DNA of 64,000 bases from Alphaproteobacteria bacterium. Lineage in GTDB: Bacteria; Pseudomonadota; Alphaproteobacteria; Rhizobiales; Devosiaceae. The stretch spans positions 27,144 through 91,143 of the forward strand of contig JAHJQZ010000041.1 of NCBI GenBank assembly GCA_018818925.1, in the 5' to 3' direction. The position numbers and the translations under genes were made by a program. Below the pieces are notes generated by a model that was not told the origin of the DNA, made no database searches, and saw only the letters and a program-made list of their open reading frames with translations. Positions 27,791 to 37,246 of this stretch are shown piece after piece (positions within the stretch are counted from its first letter, which is position 1; each line of letters begins with the position of its first letter).

Positions 27791-30307
27791 GTGAGCGGAA
27801 AATGGGCGTTGGACCGCAAGGCGGTCCTGTTCGTCGTTGCGGTGTCGACCGTGGTCTATGCGGCGCCAGCCGCCGCGACCGGCAATCCGGTCGCCGGGCC
27901 GGCCGGATCATTTGCGGCAAGTCTCGCCGATGGAACAGGCCCGCGGCTCGATATCGCCCAGATCGGTGTGATCGAGGCGGTGCCCTATCGCTGGAGTGCC
28001 GAGAAATCGGCGGACGGCGCCATAATCATTTCCGGCTTTGCCCCGAGCGCCGAAGTGCGGTCGCGCCTGTTGGCGATTGCCGGCAAACGCGCCCTCGACG
28101 CCAGTTCGATCGCGCTCGGCGCGCCCGAGGGCTTTGCCGAAGACACCTGGCGCGCCATGGCGATCCTTTTGGCCCTCGATGACGGCAGGGTTGAACTGGC
28201 TGGAACCGAATGGCGTCTCACCGGCACGACGCGGAGCACCATCGCCGCCCGCCATGTCGCCCGGCTGATGGTCGATGCCGGAATCGAAGACAAAGGCTGG
28301 ACGATCGATCTGAGCCTGCCCGAAGCCGAAGCGGCAGTGCCGGAGATTGTGGACTCGCCGGCACAAACGGCAGCATCGGTTGAAATCGTCACCGAAGCAG
28401 AACCGGCGCCCTTGGTATCCGAGGCCAGCGAGGCCGAAGTCGCGCCCGTTTCGCCGATAGCCATGCCTTTCGGTTTTGCTGTGCGCAAGCTCGAGGCAGG
28501 CTGGCTTGTCGGCGGCAATGCCCCCATCGCCGCCTTCCAGACCTATCTGGAGCATCACTTCCACGTCGAGACCAAGGGCGAACTGGTCGTGGCGCCGGCG
28601 CCCGAAGGATTTGCCGCTATGGCGCTCAAGGGCCTGGAAGCGCTCGACGAATTGCAGTCCGGACGCCTGCTGTTCGATAACGGACGCTGGACGATCGCCG
28701 GCCTCATCGCGGACGCGGATCGGGCCGAAGCCCTGCGCGTCGCCCTGGCCGAAGCCGGCATCGCCGCCGCGATCGATGCTGTGCCCGTCGCCGCAAGTGT
28801 TGCGGAACCGCCGCCGCCGCCTCCGCTGGCGCCGCTGCCATTGGCCGATCCGTATCTCTGGTCGGCGATGCGCGCGGACGACGGCGCCGTCACATTCGCA
28901 GGTTTCGTGCCGGCCGAGTCGCTTTACCGCTATCTCGACGTGCGTGCCGGTGATGGCGGCAGCAACCGGACGGCGCTCGCCTCCGGAGCGCCGGACGGGT
29001 TTGCCGGCGATGTCCTTTCAGCGCTCACCGCGCTCGAAGCGCTGGCGCAAGGCGAGGCTCGCTTCGATGGCGCCGCTTGGTCACTGAGCGGCAAGGCGGC
29101 GGATGCGCCGGCCGAGGCGCGGGCGCTTGCCGGTCTCGGGGTGCGCGCCGATGCCTGGCGCCTGGCCATCGCGCTTCCCGAGCCGCCGCCGCCTTTGGCC
29201 GATCCTTATCTGTGGTCGGTAACGCGCGCCGAAAACGGCGCCTTGGCCTTCGACGGCTTCGTACCGGTCGAGGCGCTGCAGCTTTATCTTGACGTGCGCG
29301 CCGGAGCCGGCGGCAGCAACCGGACCTCTCTCGCCACCGGGGCACCGGACGGGTTCGCCCGCGATGTCGTCGCGGCACTCGCTGCGCTCGATTCATTGAC
29401 GCAAGGCGAGGCCCGCTTCGACGGTGCCGCGTGGTCGCTGAGCGGCCAGGCGGCGGACGAGCCGGCCAGGGCCCACGCGCTTGCCGGTCTCGACACGCAA
29501 GCCGATGCCTGGTCGGTGGCGATCGACGTGCCACCGCCGCCGCTCCCTCCGGTCGAGCGGGGCGCGCCGGATTACGTTTTCTCCGCCGAAAAGCGCGCGG
29601 ATGGCGGCATCGTCCTGTCGGGCAATGTGCCGGCCGAGGCGACGCGCGCCTTCCTCGCCCTGTTTGCCGGGTCCGGGCCGGCGGCGGCGCTTGCCGTGCG
29701 CGACGGCGCGCCTCAGGACTTCGTCGACGATGTCGTTGCCGGCCTGCGCGCCCTTGCCCGCATGGACACGGGCCGGCTCGATTATGCCGATTTCGCCTGG
29801 CGCTTTGCCGGCAAGTCCGCCGCGGCGCCGGTGCGCGACGCCGTCGGAGCCGAACTTGCCGCCCTGTCGGGACCGCCGGACTGGTCAATCGACATCACCG
29901 GCCCGACGCCGCTCGAAGTCTGCGCCGTCGAGACCGCCGCTTTCGATGCGCGCAACGCCATCCTGTTCGATGCCGGCAGCGCCCGCATCACCCGCGATTC
30001 GCTGCCGGCGCTCGACGAGATCGCCCTGGTTCTCAAGACCTGCCCCGAAACCAATGTCATCGTCGAGGGCCATACCGATTCCGACGGCGATGATGAGTCG
30101 AACCTCATCCTGTCCGTGGCCCGTGCCGAGGCCGTGGTCGATCGGCTGGTCGAGCTCGGCATTGGCGAGCGGAGGCTTTACGCGATAGGCTATGGCGAAA
30201 GTGTGCCGGTCGTCGCCAATGAGACGCAGGACGGCAAGCGCCGCAACCGGCGTATTGTCCTGTCGGTATCGGAGGGGACGGAAGTTCTCGGCCAGCTCGA
30301 CCGGTAG
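27791..30307 (+). CDS. OmpA-family protein with five BON-like repeats
   Basis: This is a predicted envelope protein of 838 residues. A signal sequence or membrane anchor covers the first 30 residues. About five repeats of 100-130 residues follow (W-S-x-x-R-x-x-G-x-x-x-x-G-F-x-P pattern), separated by proline-rich linkers. A C-terminal OmpA-like peptidoglycan-binding domain contains NAILFDAGSARIT and VEGHTDSDG and ends RNRRIVLSV. The GTG at 27791 is chosen because GAGAGG lies six bases before it and it gives a clean signal peptide; ATG 27689 is an alternative. Repeats 3 and 4 are recent duplicates. A role in anchoring the envelope to peptidoglycan is inferred from the OmpA domain. Confidence 0.8.
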   Translation: MSGKWALDRKAVLFVVAVSTVVYAAPAAATGNPVAGPAGSFAASLADGTGPRLDIAQIGVIEAVPYRWSAEKSADGAIIISGFAPSAEVRSRLLAIAGKRALDASSIALGAPEGFAEDTWRAMAILLALDDGRVELAGTEWRLTGTTRSTIAARHVARLMVDAGIEDKGWTIDLSLPEAEAAVPEIVDSPAQTAASVEIVTEAEPAPLVSEASEAEVAPVSPIAMPFGFAVRKLEAGWLVGGNAPIAAFQTYLEHHFHVETKGELVVAPAPEGFAAMALKGLEALDELQSGRLLFDNGRWTIAGLIADADRAEALRVALAEAGIAAAIDAVPVAASVAEPPPPPPLAPLPLADPYLWSAMRADDGAVTFAGFVPAESLYRYLDVRAGDGGSNRTALASGAPDGFAGDVLSALTALEALAQGEARFDGAAWSLSGKAADAPAEARALAGLGVRADAWRLAIALPEPPPPLADPYLWSVTRAENGALAFDGFVPVEALQLYLDVRAGAGGSNRTSLATGAPDGFARDVVAALAALDSLTQGEARFDGAAWSLSGQAADEPARAHALAGLDTQADAWSVAIDVPPPPLPPVERGAPDYVFSAEKRADGGIVLSGNVPAEATRAFLALFAGSGPAAALAVRDGAPQDFVDDVVAGLRALARMDTGRLDYADFAWRFAGKSAAAPVRDAVGAELAALSGPPDWSIDITGPTPLEVCAVETAAFDARNAILFDAGSARITRDSLPALDEIALVLKTCPETNVIVEGHTDSDGDDESNLILSVARAEAVVDRLVELGIGERRLYAIGYGESVPVVANETQDGKRRNRRIVLSVSEGTEVLGQLDR
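28841..29548 (+). repeat. Tandem 354-base coding duplication
   Basis: Two consecutive copies of a 118-codon unit within the OmpA-family gene both begin TTGGCCGATCC (28841 and 29195). They share long stretches such as GGCGGCAGCAACCGGAC and the protein segment QGEARFDGAAWSLSG. Similarity is high at DNA level, so the duplication is recent compared with the other repeats of the gene. Confidence 0.85.
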
Positions 30308-30439
30308 AATCGGCGGTAAGGTCATGTCACGTTTCAATGGAATCAAAACGCATGACCTAAGCCATTGAGTGGTCGCATGTTCGAACCGGAAAAGTGGTCT
30401 CCGCTTTTCGAGGAACATGCTCCAGCAAGGGAGGAACGC

Positions 30440-30547
30440 GTGGACATCCTGATCGAACTGAGCCTGCGGTTATGGCCTTTTCTGCTGTTGTCGCTGCTCA
30501 TCGGCGGTGCGGCGGGCTGGTATGCTGCGGCACGCGCCCGTGATTGA
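30440..30547 (+). CDS. Small single-pass membrane protein (35 aa)
   Basis: A short reading frame starts at GTG 30440 with a strong GGGAGG ribosome site seven bases upstream. It encodes one hydrophobic segment (RLWPFLLLSLLIGGAAGWYA) followed by a basic tail. It lies 40 bases before the HHH-domain gene, whose own membrane segment has a similar GGAxGxxA pattern, so the two may be co-expressed. No function is known. An upstream ATG at 30377 in the same frame is possible but has no good ribosome site. Confidence 0.5.
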   Translation: MDILIELSLRLWPFLLLSLLIGGAAGWYAAARARD

Positions 30548-30587
30548 ACCGACACATACAGCATGATCGCAAAAACGGAGGGCAGAA

Positions 30588-31094
30588 ATGTCCGGCGAAT
30601 CCTATATCGTTGAAACCGCCCTGTTGCTTCTTGCGGCGCTGGCGCTTGGCGGCGCCATCGGCTTCTGGGCCAGGCGCTGGTTCGCGCCGCGCGCCGTCGA
30701 CGACGGTCAGCCGGCGGCAAGGGCCGAAGCCCAGTCAGCCCCGATGGCGGCCAGCGCGGAAGCCGAGGCCGTCGTCGTGCCCGAACCGCCTGCCAGCGCG
30801 CCGGCCGAGCAAGCGGCACCCGATGCCGTGGCGGACGGGAACGGGCCCGAGCTATTGTCGGCCGCCCGCGACGGCGGCGGCGACGATCTCAAGAAAATAA
30901 AGGGCGTCGGCCCCAAGATCGAAGCGACTTTGCACGCGCTCGGCGTCTTCCACTTCGACCAGATCGCGAGCTGGGACGCGGAGGCCGTCGCCTGGGTCGA
31001 CGAGCGTCTGTCCTTCCGTGGGCGCATCGAACGCGAAAACTGGGTCGCTCAGGCCAAGGCGCTCATAGCCGGGTCCGGATCCTCAGGCGCCTGA
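30588..31094 (+). CDS. Membrane-anchored helix-hairpin-helix domain protein
   Basis: This 168-residue protein has an N-terminal transmembrane segment (residues 8-30) and an Ala/Pro/Glu-rich linker to about residue 95. It ends in a helix-hairpin-helix domain beginning DDLKKIKGVGPKIEATL. The HHH part resembles that found in C-terminal extensions of ribosomal protein L21 and NuoE-like proteins of alphaproteobacteria. Nucleic-acid binding is possible for such a domain but is not shown. Its last 12 bases overlap the convergent endonuclease-like gene. Confidence 0.72.
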   Translation: MSGESYIVETALLLLAALALGGAIGFWARRWFAPRAVDDGQPAARAEAQSAPMAASAEAEAVVVPEPPASAPAEQAAPDAVADGNGPELLSAARDGGGDDLKKIKGVGPKIEATLHALGVFHFDQIASWDAEAVAWVDERLSFRGRIERENWVAQAKALIAGSGSSGA

Positions 31095-32156
31095 TGCCGG
31101 CACGGCTTCGGCCGAAACGGCAAAATCGACGATCACCGGCAAATGGTCGCTGCCGCTTGCCGGGCCGGTCCTGACATCGGTGACGATTGCCCCATCGCGG
31201 CTCATGACGTGATCGAGCGGCAGGATGGCCGGTACCGCCCGCCAGGTGTCGAAATGCCAGAGCAGGGGGAAGGTCGGCAGGTTGCGCGTCTCGCGCACCA
31301 TTCTGCTGTCGCGGGCAAGCCGCCGCAGCGCATAGGACCATGGTGTCGCGTTGAGATCGCCGGCCAGAAGCAGCGGTCCGGACAGGGTTTGAAGGCCGGC
31401 GGCGAGATGCGCGAACTCGCCGCGCTGCCGTGCCGTCATGCCGTCGAGGCGCTCCAAAAAACCGCCGGGCGCGCCGTCGAGCAGCGGGCTGATCTGCACC
31501 GGCCAGTCGAGCTGGGTGGCGACGATGGTGAAACTCTGGCCGGTGTCGGCGCCGAATCGGGCGACGAGGAAGCCGGTGCGCCGGTCGGCGTCCCAGCTGC
31601 ACGGCTCGCCGCCAAGCGATTCGAACGGCATGCGCGCATAGACGGCCAGGTTGGCGCGCTTGCCGCCGGCGCAGATGGCGAAATGCGGATGCGTCTCGAT
31701 CAAGAGTGGGTGCAGCGTCCCGCGCTGTTCGGGAAAATATTCGTTGAGCGCGACGATGTCGGCGTTTTCGGCGCGGATCATCTCGGCGACGCCGTGCATG
31801 TCTTCGTTCAGGCCGAACAGGTTGAAGCTCACCAGGCGATAGGCGGGCGCGTCGGGCGGCGCATCGGGCCGATCGAGAAAGCCGGACATGACTTCCGGCA
31901 TGACGATGATCCCCGAGCTGAGAAAGCCCGTGGCGCTCAAGGCCAGCATCAGGGCGCGGCTGCGCTGGTTGCGGAACGCCGCCCCGGTCAGTAAGAGGCA
32001 CAGGAGCGTGCCGAAAAACCACAGCGGCTGCAAATGGTTGAGCGCATCGAGCAGCGGCGAGACGAAGCCGAACAAGGCGAAGACGGCGCCAAAGCCGAGC
32101 GACGCAGCGGCGACGAAAAACGCAAATCGGAACAATCCGACGAAAACCGACGTCAT
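31083..32156 (-). CDS. Membrane protein of the endonuclease/exonuclease/phosphatase family
   Basis: This 357-residue protein has three N-terminal hydrophobic segments (about 5-30, 42-60 and 68-90) followed by an EEP-fold domain. Catalytic-type motifs are RLVSFNLFGLNED, ALNEYFPE, LAGDLNATPWS and SGSDHLPVIVDF. The N of SFN, E of NEY, D and N of GDLN and the final SDH match the family. Such domains cleave phosphodiesters or act on phospholipid or other phosphate esters. The membrane anchor and DNA-free context leave the substrate open. The catalytic domain probably faces the periplasm. Confidence 0.8.
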   Translation of the reverse strand: MTSVFVGLFRFAFFVAAASLGFGAVFALFGFVSPLLDALNHLQPLWFFGTLLCLLLTGAAFRNQRSRALMLALSATGFLSSGIIVMPEVMSGFLDRPDAPPDAPAYRLVSFNLFGLNEDMHGVAEMIRAENADIVALNEYFPEQRGTLHPLLIETHPHFAICAGGKRANLAVYARMPFESLGGEPCSWDADRRTGFLVARFGADTGQSFTIVATQLDWPVQISPLLDGAPGGFLERLDGMTARQRGEFAHLAAGLQTLSGPLLLAGDLNATPWSYALRRLARDSRMVRETRNLPTFPLLWHFDTWRAVPAILPLDHVMSRDGAIVTDVRTGPASGSDHLPVIVDFAVSAEAVPASGA

Positions 32157-32176
32157 ATGGCGCGCTTACTCCACAC

Positions 32177-32917
32177 TCAGCCCGCTTCTGGATCGAGCGG
32201 GCGCCAGCCGGACGGGCCGGACTGCACCTCGAGCGGACCGAAGCGTGCCTTGTAGGCCATTTTGGGCGAATTCTTGACCCAGTAGCCGAGATAGACATAG
32301 CCGAGCTCAGCCGCCGCCGCCCGGGCAATGTGTTCAAGGATCATGTAATTGCCGAGGCCCCTTTCGGCATGGCGGGGATCGAAGAAGCTATAGACCATGG
32401 ACAGACCGTTGGGCAGCCGATCGGTCAGGGCGACGCCGGCAAGCGGCCGGTCGACGCCGTCCTCGATCCGGTATTCGACGATCATGGTGTCGACCGGCGT
32501 GTCCTCCACCATGAATTCGTAGTCGACAAAGCTCATCTGCGTCATGCCGCCGCCGGCATGGCGCGCCCTGAGATAGCGCTGGAACAGGTCGTATTGCTCG
32601 GCGGTGACCTGCGGCGGTCCGGCGATCGCCGTGATGTCGCGATTGGCGGCGCCAATGCGCCTCAAACTTTTGCCCGGAGAGAATTTGCCGACGACGATCC
32701 TGACCGACCGGCACGCCTCGCAGCCGTCGCAGGCCGGGCGATAGACCAGGTTCTGGCTGCGGCGGAAGCCGTGATCGGACAACAGCGCATGCATCATATG
32801 CGCCCGCCTGCCGCTCAGATGGGTGAACAGCTTGCGTTCCCGGTGCCCGTCAAGATAGGGGCACTCGCTCTCCGTGGTCAGAAAGAACTGCGCCGAATCC
32901 GGCGTCTGCCGGGTCAT
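32177..32917 (-). CDS. bpt: Aspartate/glutamate leucyltransferase or arginyltransferase Bpt
   Basis: This is a tRNA-dependent aminoacyl-protein transferase of the N-degron pathway that adds Leu (Bpt) or Arg (Ate) to proteins with N-terminal Asp or Glu. The 246-residue protein has the N-terminal cysteine set C19 and C63/C66/C69 (PACDGCEACRSVR) and the C-terminal transferase domain (YSFFDPRHAERGLGNYMI, LGYWVKNSPKMAYK). ATG 32917 begins the homology; the open frame upstream is not conserved in type. It lies next to the SLC13 transporter gene, with no evident functional link. Confidence 0.9.
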   Translation of the reverse strand: MTRQTPDSAQFFLTTESECPYLDGHRERKLFTHLSGRRAHMMHALLSDHGFRRSQNLVYRPACDGCEACRSVRIVVGKFSPGKSLRRIGAANRDITAIAGPPQVTAEQYDLFQRYLRARHAGGGMTQMSFVDYEFMVEDTPVDTMIVEYRIEDGVDRPLAGVALTDRLPNGLSMVYSFFDPRHAERGLGNYMILEHIARAAAAELGYVYLGYWVKNSPKMAYKARFGPLEVQSGPSGWRPLDPEAG

Positions 32918-33085
32918 GCGACGCGCTGCCCTTGCGCCTGGAAGGCCGGCTGCTGCCCGCTTGCCGGCCTTTTGCCCGCGCAGCATGGCAGCGCAAGCCT
33001 GAAGCGGCCGCAACGGGTCATGCTGGGATCAATCCTGTCGGGCATTTCACACTCCCTGGCGCAAATGCCACCCGCCGAAACGAGC

Positions 33086-34903
33086 CTAAACACCATAATA
33101 CCAAGGTGCAACAAGACAAAAGACAATCCAGACCAGTAGAACCAGCGGCGAGCCGACGAGGACGAAATCGCGGAAGCGGTAATGACCGGCGCCCATGACC
33201 AGCAGATTCGTCTGGTAACCGATGGGCGTGGCAAACGAGGCATTGGCCCCCAGGATCACCGAAACGACGAAGGGCAGGGGGTCGATGCCGAGCTGCGCCG
33301 CCGTGGCAATGGCGACGGGCGTGAACAAAACCGCCGTCGCGTTGTTTGACAGGACATTGGTCAGAACGGCTACGACCAGGAACAGCCCCGCCATGTAGAC
33401 CGCCGGCGATTGGCCCGAGAGCAGGGAAACCGCCAGCCCGGCCACGGCATCGGCGCCGCCAGTGGCCTCCATGGCCGTCGCCATGGCGATCGAGGCCCCG
33501 ACCAGCATGATGACGCGCCGGTCGAGGGCGCGGCCGGCTTGCCTGACGTTGAGGCAGCCGGAAACGATCATGGCGAAGGCGCCGGCGATGGCCGCGGCGA
33601 CGATGGGCACCAGCCCGCTGGCGATGGCGATGATGGTCGCGGCAAAGATCGTCCAGGCGCGCGCGGTGCGTCCCGTCGGCTTGACCTCGTCGGCGCTCCA
33701 TTCGAGCACGACGAGATCCTGAAGTCCGCGCATGCGCTCGAGCGCCTTCGGTCGTCCGGCGATCAACAGCACGTCGCCGGCCTCGAGGCGTAATTCGGAG
33801 AGCAATTGCCGCGGCATGCGGCTGCGTCGCTCGACCCCGAGGATGAGCACGCCGTGCTGGGCCATGAAGCCCGCCTGGTCGATGCCGTTATTGATCAGGC
33901 GCGACCCCGGCGGCACCAGGGATTCGCACAAGATGAGATTGGCATCGTCGTCATCGTCGTCCATACCGGACACGGCTCCGGTATGGACGTCGAGCATGTG
34001 CCAGGTGCGGATGGCTTCGGTCAGCGTGTCGCGCGTCGCCGCGATGATCAGCGTGTCGCCGGGCTTCAGGGTGATATCGTCGAACGGCGGCAGGAAATCG
34101 ATGCGCCCGCGCTTGACCGCGCGCACCGTCATGTTGGTGAGCTTGGGGAACATGCCGGCGACGGTATGGTCGCCGACGAGCGGATGCTCCGGCCCGAGAT
34201 GGATTTCGGTGATGAACTGGGTCGAGCGCCGCGTGCCGGACTGGGTCTCGGCCGTGTGGGGCAGAAGCCGCGGCACGACGAAAAAGGCGTAGAGCCCGCC
34301 TGCCAAAGCCATTGCGAGGCCTGGAACCGCAAAGGACAGCAAGGTCACGCTGTGCACCCCGGCCTTCTGGGCAATCCCCGCGGCGAGCAGGTTGGTCGAC
34401 GAGCCGAGCACGGTCGTCATGCCGCCCAGAATGGTCACATAGCTCAGGGGCATCATGTAGTGCGAGGCCGAAAGGTTCCGCCGCGTCAGCACCGCGGCGA
34501 GCACCGGCATGAACACCACGACGACCGGGGTGTTGTTGACCACCGAGGAAATCGCTGCCGCGATGAACAGCGCCAGCGCGACGACCCGTGTCGGGTGCTT
34601 CGGCCACAGGTTCGACAAGGCTTCGGTCAGCCGCGCCAGGGATTCGGTCTGGATCAGTCCCTGGCCGACGATGAGGAGCGACAGAATGGTCACAAGCGCC
34701 GGGTTGGAAAAGCCGAGCAGCAGGTCTTCGGGGGTGAAGTCGACGCCGGGCGCGAAGGCGGCAACAGCCATCAGCAGCACGATGGCTCCGAGGGAGACGA
34801 TCTCGATGCTGGCCCATTCCATGGCATAAAAGACGAGCGCCGCGGCGATCACGGCAAAGGTCATCCACATCGGAAGCTGGGTCAGTATCAGGCTGGAATC
34901 CAT
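33086..34903 (-). CDS. SLC13/DASS-family anion transporter with two RCK_C domains
   Basis: This inner-membrane permease of about 605 residues has roughly 11 hydrophobic segments split by a central cytoplasmic region. The transport domains show the family's paired SSVVNNTPVVVVFMP and NVLSNNATAVLFTP hairpins. The middle has two TrkA-C/RCK_C-like modules (LVGDHTVAGMF..., GSRLINNGIDQAG...). The segment between them contains a run of six Asp residues. Relatives carry sulfate, dicarboxylates or similar anions with Na+. The specific substrate cannot be told. ATG 34903 is preferred to the longer frame because it begins the first membrane domain. Confidence 0.85.
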   Translation of the reverse strand: MDSSLILTQLPMWMTFAVIAAALVFYAMEWASIEIVSLGAIVLLMAVAAFAPGVDFTPEDLLLGFSNPALVTILSLLIVGQGLIQTESLARLTEALSNLWPKHPTRVVALALFIAAAISSVVNNTPVVVVFMPVLAAVLTRRNLSASHYMMPLSYVTILGGMTTVLGSSTNLLAAGIAQKAGVHSVTLLSFAVPGLAMALAGGLYAFFVVPRLLPHTAETQSGTRRSTQFITEIHLGPEHPLVGDHTVAGMFPKLTNMTVRAVKRGRIDFLPPFDDITLKPGDTLIIAATRDTLTEAIRTWHMLDVHTGAVSGMDDDDDDANLILCESLVPPGSRLINNGIDQAGFMAQHGVLILGVERRSRMPRQLLSELRLEAGDVLLIAGRPKALERMRGLQDLVVLEWSADEVKPTGRTARAWTIFAATIIAIASGLVPIVAAAIAGAFAMIVSGCLNVRQAGRALDRRVIMLVGASIAMATAMEATGGADAVAGLAVSLLSGQSPAVYMAGLFLVVAVLTNVLSNNATAVLFTPVAIATAAQLGIDPLPFVVSVILGANASFATPIGYQTNLLVMGAGHYRFRDFVLVGSPLVLLVWIVFCLVAPWYYGV

Positions 34904-35035
34904 TGCGCCGGGATCTTGCGGAGAGGGCAATGTAGAACCAAGCGCATTCTGCGTTGTCCTGCAAGGTATTCCCGCCAACGCTCACCGAGCGTTTGACCCG
35001 ACTGCCGGTGGCGCGTGGCGTGAAGTCGTGAGAAA

Positions 35036-35521
35036 TCAGGCCGCGAGATAGTGATTCCAATGCCGTTCCATCGGCGAACGGCGGACCATCAGCGTACCGA
35101 GCACCAGATCGTGCAGCAATTGGCGGCGCGGGGTGAACAGCGCCACGAGCAGGAGAAGCGGCGCCAGCACCCAGCAGGTCACCCAGAAGATCAGCGGATG
35201 CGCGAAGGCCCGCCAACCGTCGAGCGGCACGTCGCGCGTCGGGGTCAGGATCAGGTCCATCATCTGCATGCCGACGGTAGCGCGCCGGTACGAGCCGAGC
35301 GTTGCCCCGTAGTAGGAGACGACGGCGAGCAGCAGGATCACCGGCATGGCGAGGAAACCGAGGCCAAGGGTAAAGACGCCGACGATGACACCGACCAGCG
35401 AGGCGGCGGCAATCACCAGCGACAGGATGAGAAAATCGATGCAAAAGGCGATGACGCGGCGCGTCAGCACGCCTTCGAACAGTTCGGGTGCGGTTTCGGG
35501 ATCGGGAAGCAGGCTGGTCAT
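35036..35521 (-). CDS. RDD family membrane protein
   Basis: This 161-residue protein has about four hydrophobic segments and the family pattern of Arg-Asp-Asp at the start of the first segment. Here it reads RRVIAFCIDFLIL, with R and D conserved. YRRATVGMQMMDL and RRQLLHDLVLGTLMV are also typical. RDD proteins are small inner-membrane proteins, some proposed to be ion exchangers; the role here is unknown. The ATG at 35521 starts the homology. It lies downstream of hemB on the same strand. Confidence 0.82.
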   Translation of the reverse strand: MTSLLPDPETAPELFEGVLTRRVIAFCIDFLILSLVIAAASLVGVIVGVFTLGLGFLAMPVILLLAVVSYYGATLGSYRRATVGMQMMDLILTPTRDVPLDGWRAFAHPLIFWVTCWVLAPLLLLVALFTPRRQLLHDLVLGTLMVRRSPMERHWNHYLAA

Positions 35522-35705
35522 TGTCGGGCCTTTCGATACGTGCGCGCGACGGGCGGCCTTGCCGCAGGGCGGCGCCGGTCCCGGATCGCAAACACTCACG
35601 CGTGAACTCTTGCCGGTTGCCGCGCCATTTGTGTCGGGGGAGCGCGGCGCTCCGGTCGAAGCATCAAATGGGCACGGCTTGCCGGTCCGACAAGAGTGCC
35701 TGCCT

Positions 35706-36719
35706 TCATTTTGCCAAAGTTCGTGCCGCGTCGAGCGCGAAATAGGTGAGAATTGTGTCGCACCCCGCGCGCTTGAAGGCCCAGAGGCTTTCCATCATCG
35801 CGGCATTGCGGTCGAAGGCGCCCGCCGCGGCGGCAAAGCTGATCATGGCGTATTCGCCCGACACCTGGTAGGCGGCGACCGGTACGTTGAAATTGTCCTT
35901 CACGCGCCGGATGATGTCGAGATAGATGAGGCCGGGCTTGACCATGACCATGTCGGCGCCTTCCTCCAGATCCTGGGCGACCTCGCGCATGGCCTCGTCG
36001 GAATTGGCGAAATCGAGCTGGTAGGTCCGCTTGTCGCCGACGAGTCGCTTGCCCGATCCCACCGCCTCACGGAACGGCCCATAGTAGCAGGAGGCGTATT
36101 TGGCGGCATAGGACATGAGGATGGTCGCTTCGAACCCTTCCGCGTCGAGCGCCCGGCGCAGGGCGCCGATGCGGCCGTCCATCATGTCCGAGGGCGCGAT
36201 GATGTCGGCGCCGGCCCGGGCCTGGACCAGGGCCGACCTGACCATGAGCGCGACGGTCTCGTCGTTGAGGATGTCGCCGTTCGCGACCAGCCCGTCCTGG
36301 CCATTGGCCGAATATTCGTCGAGCGCGGTATCGGCGATCAGCCCGATCCCGGGCACGGCCTCTTTGATGGCCGAAAGGGCGCGGCACATGAGATTGTCCG
36401 GATTGGCGGCCTCCTCGGCGCCGGTCGAGCGCAGATGGTCCGGCGTGTTGGGAAAAAGCGCCAGGGCCGGAATGCCGGCATCCACCGCCTGGCGCGCCGC
36501 CTCGACGGCAAGGTCGACGCTGAGGCGTTCGACGCCGGGCATGGTCCTGATCGGCGTGCGCTCGTTTTCGCCCTCGATCAAAAAGAGTGGCCAGATCAGG
36601 TCGGCCGGCGTGAGCACCGTCTCGCGCACCATGTCGCGGCTCCAGCTCGCCTGGCGCAGCCGCCTCAGGCGCCTGCCGCCGAGAAAACTCATGTCGAAAC
36701 GAGGCCAATCCGCCGGCAT
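35706..36719 (-). CDS. hemB: Delta-aminolevulinic acid dehydratase (porphobilinogen synthase)
   Basis: This enzyme condenses two 5-aminolevulinate molecules to porphobilinogen in haem and related tetrapyrrole synthesis. The 337-residue protein has the two Schiff-base lysines K207 (SYAAKYAS) and K261 (VMVKPGL). The metal-site segment is TALDEYSANGQDG, with Asp in place of the zinc-binding cysteines, which indicates the Mg2+-type enzyme usual in alphaproteobacteria. It is a single gene upstream of the RDD protein gene. Confidence 0.96.
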   Translation of the reverse strand: MPADWPRFDMSFLGGRRLRRLRQASWSRDMVRETVLTPADLIWPLFLIEGENERTPIRTMPGVERLSVDLAVEAARQAVDAGIPALALFPNTPDHLRSTGAEEAANPDNLMCRALSAIKEAVPGIGLIADTALDEYSANGQDGLVANGDILNDETVALMVRSALVQARAGADIIAPSDMMDGRIGALRRALDAEGFEATILMSYAAKYASCYYGPFREAVGSGKRLVGDKRTYQLDFANSDEAMREVAQDLEEGADMVMVKPGLIYLDIIRRVKDNFNVPVAAYQVSGEYAMISFAAAAGAFDRNAAMMESLWAFKRAGCDTILTYFALDAARTLAK

Positions 36720-36850
36720 GGAACGCTCCTGTTGCCTGAAGTGCCGGGCGCAGTCCTAGCAGGCCGGCGCGGCAAGGCAAAGATGCCGCGAACCGCGCCG
36801 CGCAAGGCCTTGCCGTTGCATCCCGGGCGCGCTAACCCTCGACAGGGAGC

Positions 36851-37246
36851 ATGACAATGGCCAAAATCATCCGAATGAGCCGCATCGCCGGGCGTGTTTT
36901 GGCCGTGCTGTGCCTTTATATCGGCCTGACCCTGTCCGCCCGCCTGGTCGGGGCCGGCGGGGGCGGGCAGTCGCCACTCGCCATGTACGGCATCACCGCC
37001 TTCACCTGGCTGGCCGTGTTCGCCATCGGCTACCTGTTCGCGGCGGTCGGCATCTGGATCGGCTCGACCTGGGGAACGGTCGTCGCCCTCGGCATCGCCG
37101 TGTGCCAGATTGTTCTCGCCATGTTCGACATCGCGGCGATACGCCTGCCAAATGTCGATTTCGTTTTGGCGCTCGTGGTCTTCGTTCTGGCCGGCGCCTT
37201 GTTCGTGATTGTCGAGATCAAGCCGTTCTCGGGCGTAAACGAGTGA
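36851..37246 (+). CDS. Small multi-pass membrane protein (DUF6163-like)
   Basis: This 131-residue protein has four hydrophobic segments separated by short loops and no recognisable catalytic motif. It lies directly upstream of ldtR on the same strand, an arrangement I associate with a DUF6163-type membrane protein in Rhizobiales; that naming is from memory. The function is unknown. An ATG at 36851 follows an AGGGAGC ribosome site. Confidence 0.65.
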   Translation: MTMAKIIRMSRIAGRVLAVLCLYIGLTLSARLVGAGGGGQSPLAMYGITAFTWLAVFAIGYLFAAVGIWIGSTWGTVVALGIAVCQIVLAMFDIAAIRLPNVDFVLALVVFVLAGALFVIVEIKPFSGVNE

